64,000 nucleotides of DNA from Gordonia alkanivorans NBRC 16433 (lineage in GTDB: Bacteria > Actinomycetota > Actinomycetes > Mycobacteriales > Mycobacteriaceae), in NCBI RefSeq assembly GCF_000225505.1, contig NZ_BACI01000056.1:1-64000 (forward strand), in the 5' to 3' direction. The translations under genes and the position numbers were made by a program. The notes beneath the pieces were generated by a model. That model had not been told where the DNA came from. It did not search any database and was given only the letters and a program-made list of their open reading frames with translations. This document shows positions 60,587 to 64,000 of this stretch, in pieces (positions within the stretch are counted from its first letter, which is position 1; each line of letters begins with the position of its first letter).

Positions 60587-61056
60587 ATGATCCAATCCCA
60601 GTTCGATCCCACCGCCCGTCAACTCCTCGCCGCAGCGGCCGTAGAGGCCAAAACCCTCAAGGATTTGTCCTGGCATCAACTCGCAATGCCGCCGGCCTCT
60701 CCGTGGCCTTCACCACTGCAGCCGTTCTCGGCCAACACGCCTTGCCGGAAGCATCGGCAAAGGCAGTCTGTGCCCTGTTGGGACTGGACGACGACGCGGT
60801 GCGGCTACTTCAAGCCATCCCCACCCGCGGCTCCATCCCCGGTGGCGTGCCCACCGATCCAACCATCTATCGCTTCTACGAGATGGTGCAGGTCTACGGG
60901 ACCACCCTCAAAGCCCTTGTCCACGAGCAGTTCGGCGACGGCATCATCTCCGCCATCAACTTCCGGCTGGACGTCAAGAAGGTCGCGGACCCCGCCGGTG
61001 GGGAACGCGCCGTCATCACGCTGGACGGCAAGTACCTGCCGACCGTGCCTTTCTGA
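60587..61056 (+). pseudogene. cynS: Cyanate hydratase (cyanase), one-base frameshift
   Basis: Starts [20 protein letters not shown] and, after a break near 60688-60694, goes on as [20 protein letters not shown] and [20 protein letters not shown]. The active residues are visible: Arg and Glu in IYRFYEMVQ and Ser in [10 protein letters not shown]. With one extra A at the break the protein is 156 residues, the exact length of E. coli CynS. Like cynT, it lacks a single A, so the pair may be decayed or carry sequencing errors. Converts cyanate and bicarbonate to ammonia and CO2. Confidence 0.78.
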
Positions 61057-61324
61057 GGCACGCGCCGACCTGGCCGATCTCGCATCGACCGCGCAGGCGG
61101 ATCGTCAAGCCTGGCCGGGTTCCGTCGTTTTGACAAACTCTTCTCAGTCGTGCTTCTGACTGCAGATGCCGCAGTTGGGAATTCGACCTAGAGTTGAGAC
61201 CCGGCCGACAGGTCCGGAAGACGCCGACGGCCCGGCTTCGATCAGACCACACTGACCGACGTGTGGGCGGCGACCGCCGAGAAGGCCCCACGGGCCTGGC
61301 ACCAAAGACAGGGGATGTCTGCAC

Positions 61325-62614
61325 ATGCATGCGTATGACGACTGTAGTCACGACGCGACTCCTGAGATTCGTTCGGTCGTCGAACATCAGCAGGCAGTGG
61401 CGGCGCTCTTCGGCAACCCACGACCCGTCCTCCGTCCACTCACGGACGTGCACGGGGCTGCTCTCGCCCGCGAGATCGTCGCACCGATTTCGTTGCCACC
61501 CTTTGACAATTCCGCTATGGACGGATTCGCCGTGCGCAGCGCCGATTTTGTGGATGCAAGCCCCCAACACCCGGTGACGTTCCCCGTCACCGACGACATA
61601 CCGGCGGGCCGCACGGATGTTCCCGTGCTTGCGGCGGGAACAGCGCATCGCATCATGACCGGGGCCCCGGTGCCGAGTGGTGCCGATGTGGTGATCCCGG
61701 TGGAAGCGGCACAATCCGCCCTAGGCATGAGTCGGCCCCCCGCCAGATCGGCCGAATCGGCCGTGACGATCAGCTCGGCGCTTCCCGCGGGTCGCAACAT
61801 CAGGCGTGTCGGGTCCGACATCACCGCAGGAGCACCGGTCTTGGCCGCGGGCACTGTGATCGGTGCCGCTCAGATCGGGATTCTCGCGGCGCTCGGCTTC
61901 ACCGAGGTTCCGGTATACGCCCAACAACGTGTCGCGATCTTGTCCACCGGATCCGAACTCGTCAGACCGGGCAGCCCGTTGCTGCCAGGTCAGATCTACG
62001 AATCCAACGGGGCCATGCTCACCGCCGCCTGCATTGAGGCAGGCGCGCAGGCTCAGCACATGCACTTCGTTCCCGACGACATCGGCGAGTTCCTGAGGCG
62101 ACTGCGCGAGATCTCTGTCGATGCAGATCTCATCATCACCTCCGGCGGCGTCAGCGCCGGAGCATATGAGGTGGTCAAAGAAGCATTGACTGAAGTCGGC
62201 GGCGTCGAGTTCGTCAAGGTGGCCATGCAACCCGGCAAACCCCAGGGGTGTGGTCGATTCCGCTTCGCGGACGGTCAATCGATTCCGATCATCACGGTGC
62301 CGGGGAACCCGGTCAGCTCAATGGTCTCTTTCGAGGTGTTCATCCGCGAACCGCTTCGGGCCGCGATGGGGCTCCCCATTCGACGTGATCGGATACGCGC
62401 CCGGCTCGACACGGCGGTCACCTCACCCCCCGGCAAACGTCAGTTTCAACGCGGTGTCTTTGTCGACCGACCGGATGGACCGTGGATAACACCGATCGGA
62501 CCGCCGGCATCGCACCATCTGAGCAATCTCGCGCACGCCGACGTATTGGTCGACATCCCGGCCGACGCAGTCGACCTGGCGGCTGGCGATGAGATCGAGG
62601 TCATCCGGATCTGA
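61325..62614 (+). CDS. moeA: Molybdopterin molybdotransferase MoeA
   Basis: A 429-residue MoeA that inserts molybdate into adenylated molybdopterin. Motifs: SLPPFDNSAMDGFAVRSADF, MTGAPVPSGADVVIPVEAAQ, the MogA-like DLIITSGGVSAGAYEVVKEA, and the C-terminal FVDRPDGPWITPIG region of domain IV. It is intact, unlike cynTS beside it. ATG at 61325. The 268-bp gap before it shows no gene. Confidence 0.92.
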   Translation: MHAYDDCSHDATPEIRSVVEHQQAVAALFGNPRPVLRPLTDVHGAALAREIVAPISLPPFDNSAMDGFAVRSADFVDASPQHPVTFPVTDDIPAGRTDVPVLAAGTAHRIMTGAPVPSGADVVIPVEAAQSALGMSRPPARSAESAVTISSALPAGRNIRRVGSDITAGAPVLAAGTVIGAAQIGILAALGFTEVPVYAQQRVAILSTGSELVRPGSPLLPGQIYESNGAMLTAACIEAGAQAQHMHFVPDDIGEFLRRLREISVDADLIITSGGVSAGAYEVVKEALTEVGGVEFVKVAMQPGKPQGCGRFRFADGQSIPIITVPGNPVSSMVSFEVFIREPLRAAMGLPIRRDRIRARLDTAVTSPPGKRQFQRGVFVDRPDGPWITPIGPPASHHLSNLAHADVLVDIPADAVDLAAGDEIEVIRI

Positions 62615-62816
62615 ACGCGGACCCTGACAGTGCCCAACACCGCGCAGCCGTGATGACGCTGCCTGCGACTCGATTTCAGGTGGACCGCGTCGGCTTTCTC
62701 GTCCGTTCGTCGTCGTCGCCTACTACCGCCACAACGTCATGGCCCCATCCGACCACTACACAAGTGCGACCGCGAAAGCCGTTCGCGTTGGTCCTGGCGC
62801 AGTGGGCACACGAACA

Positions 62817-64000
62817 TCAGTCCGCGAACTCCACGACGGACGCCCCGGGCGCGCTCACGATGTCCAAGCGGTGCTCCGCGATCGCAATCAGCTGGGGGTC
62901 ATGTTCGGCGATCACCACGGTGTCGCCGCGCGCCACCAGACCCTGCAGCGCCATGCGGATGCGGTCGATGTCGCAGGGGTGCAGACCGGTCGAAGGAGTG
63001 TCGAGCACATACATCGTTGAGCCGCGCGACGGCCTTTGTAGCTCGTTGGCGAGTCGCACCCTCTGCGCCTCGCCACCGGACAGCTCCATCGCGGAATGCC
63101 CAAGTGTCAAATAGCCCAGCCCCACCGTGAGCAGTGCGTCCAGCCCGCGGCGAAGGGTGGCGTTGTCGGCGAATACCTCGACGGCATCGCCAACGCTCAA
63201 CGTCAGTACGTCAGCCACCGTGCGACCATCGACGGTCACCTCGAGCACTTCTGGTCGATAGCGGGCGCCGTCGCATTCGTCGCACTCCACTCGCACCGAC
63301 GGTAGGAAATGCAGGTCGAGTTCGCGAGACCCTTCTCCCCCACATCCCGGGCACCGCCCCTGGGCAACGTTGAACGAGAAAGCACCGACACCGAATCCGT
63401 GGGCTCGCGCCGTGTCGGTAGCCGCGTAGACGCGTCTAATCTCGTCGAAAATTCCCACATAGGTGGCGACCACAGAACGTGGGGTTCGACCGATCGGACG
63501 CTGATCGAGCTCGATCACCCGGTGCACGCTGGTCCGTGTGCTGTCGCTGGCGGCGGGAATCAGCGCATCGACCAGGAATCGTGTCTTACCGGTGCCGGAG
63601 CGGCCCGTGATTGCGGTGACGACTCCCAGCGGGATCCGCGTAGGGGGTAGTCGGCTGGCCACGCCGTCGGTGGCAGTGAGGCACAGATGGCCGCGTGGTT
63701 GCCGATCAGTCTTGCCCGCGTCCTTCGACTGTACTGCCGTGCGTAACGCCGCTCCGGTCAGTGACTCAGCAACGTCGATGACACCCCCGGGTGGTCCCGA
63801 GTAGACGAGATGGCCACCATCGACACCGGCCTTCGGGCCGAGGTCGACGAGCCAGTCCGCGGCACGCATGATCGTCGGATTGTGGTCAACGGCAACCACC
63901 GACCCACCCATGGCACGCAGACGATCGAAGAGGGACAACAAGTTCGGCAGGTCGTCGGGATGGAGCGCTGCCGACGGCTCGTCGAAAATGTAGAGCAGGC
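62817..64000 (-). CDS. UvrA-like ABC ATPase, 3' part (5' end beyond the window)
   Basis: About 394 C-terminal residues, open at the right edge. Visible: IFDEPSAALHPDDLPNLLSL and VVAVDHNPTIMRAADWLVDL from the first ATPase end, then a second ATPase with Walker A TGRSGTGKTRF (usual form GxSGSGKS), the zinc-finger region CPGCGGEGSRE..CDECDG, signature MELSGGEAQRVRLA, and VLDTPSTGLHP. It is a class II UvrA-like protein rather than the main UvrA. Some paralogues give drug resistance. The nearest gene is moeA, convergent. Confidence 0.85.
   Translation of the reverse strand, partial: LLYIFDEPSAALHPDDLPNLLSLFDRLRAMGGSVVAVDHNPTIMRAADWLVDLGPKAGVDGGHLVYSGPPGGVIDVAESLTGAALRTAVQSKDAGKTDRQPRGHLCLTATDGVASRLPPTRIPLGVVTAITGRSGTGKTRFLVDALIPAASDSTRTSVHRVIELDQRPIGRTPRSVVATYVGIFDEIRRVYAATDTARAHGFGVGAFSFNVAQGRCPGCGGEGSRELDLHFLPSVRVECDECDGARYRPEVLEVTVDGRTVADVLTLSVGDAVEVFADNATLRRGLDALLTVGLGYLTLGHSAMELSGGEAQRVRLANELQRPSRGSTMYVLDTPSTGLHPCDIDRIRMALQGLVARGDTVVIAEHDPQLIAIAEHRLDIVSAPGASVVEFAD

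Overview
The window looks like chromosome from a high-GC, mycolate-type actinomycete (order Mycobacteriales; codon use and gene content fit Gordonia best, but the species is inferred). The diagnostic genes build the arabinogalactan cell wall: dprE1-dprE2-aftA (53.2-57.4 kb), a GtrA protein (48.6 kb), and wzm-wzt-glfT1 (34.0-36.6 kb). There are also two antigen-85-like esterases, an MmpS-like protein and the proteasome activator bpa. Much of the order recalls the Rv3752c-Rv3792 part of Mycobacterium tuberculosis.

Region 1 (20-9819) is a complete 9.8-kb integrated element in the 3' end of a tRNA-Ser(CGA) gene. It is bounded by 28-bp direct repeats and GTGGGCA arm-type sites, with a tyrosine integrase and repressor reading right. 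One long chain of touching or overlapping genes reads left: excisionase, small proteins, an AAA+ replication ATPase, a WhiB-like protein, an HTH protein, a Mu-I-like protease, a decoration protein, a major capsid protein, a scaffold-like protein and an HNH nuclease. There is no portal, large terminase or tail gene, so I read it as a capsid-encoding phage satellite similar in plan to the phiRv1/phiRv2 elements. Seven copies of an 11-bp iteron in both orientations, inside the 3' part of the ATPase gene, are a strong candidate replication origin.

Region 2 (9.8-33.3 kb) is mostly core chromosome: CsbD, a 60-bp-repeat protein, tadA and its partner, tyrA, helR behind a rifamycin-associated element, tRNA-Arg and two more tRNA-Ser genes, a hisC-like aminotransferase, two mycolyltransferase-like esterases, CorA, an ABC-2 exporter, xthA, MFS and regulator genes, and a cysteine-desulfurase-like protein without the usual PLP lysine. 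Region 3 (33.4-36.6 kb) is bpa followed by the galactan export and priming operon. Region 4 (36.7-47.2 kb) is accessory metabolism: an MFS pump with a frameshifted thioesterase beside a divergent HxlR regulator with paired operators, an LLM oxidoreductase, a SnoaL/XRE pair, and a peptide-type ABC importer whose last gene fuses one permease and two ATPases. Region 5 (47.2-58.9 kb) holds two CrtI-like oxidoreductases, GtrA, an aldo/keto reductase, a secreted lipase and the DprE1/DprE2/AftA block.

Region 6 (59.1-64.0 kb) looks like an accessory junction. An adenylation gene with a possible iron box is cut off after its A3 motif and followed by degenerate sequence. Then come a beta-carbonic anhydrase and a cyanase, each missing one A in an A-run, a moeA, and a UvrA-like gene running off the right edge. 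Positions were read by eye; family names come from recognised motifs, not from searches.
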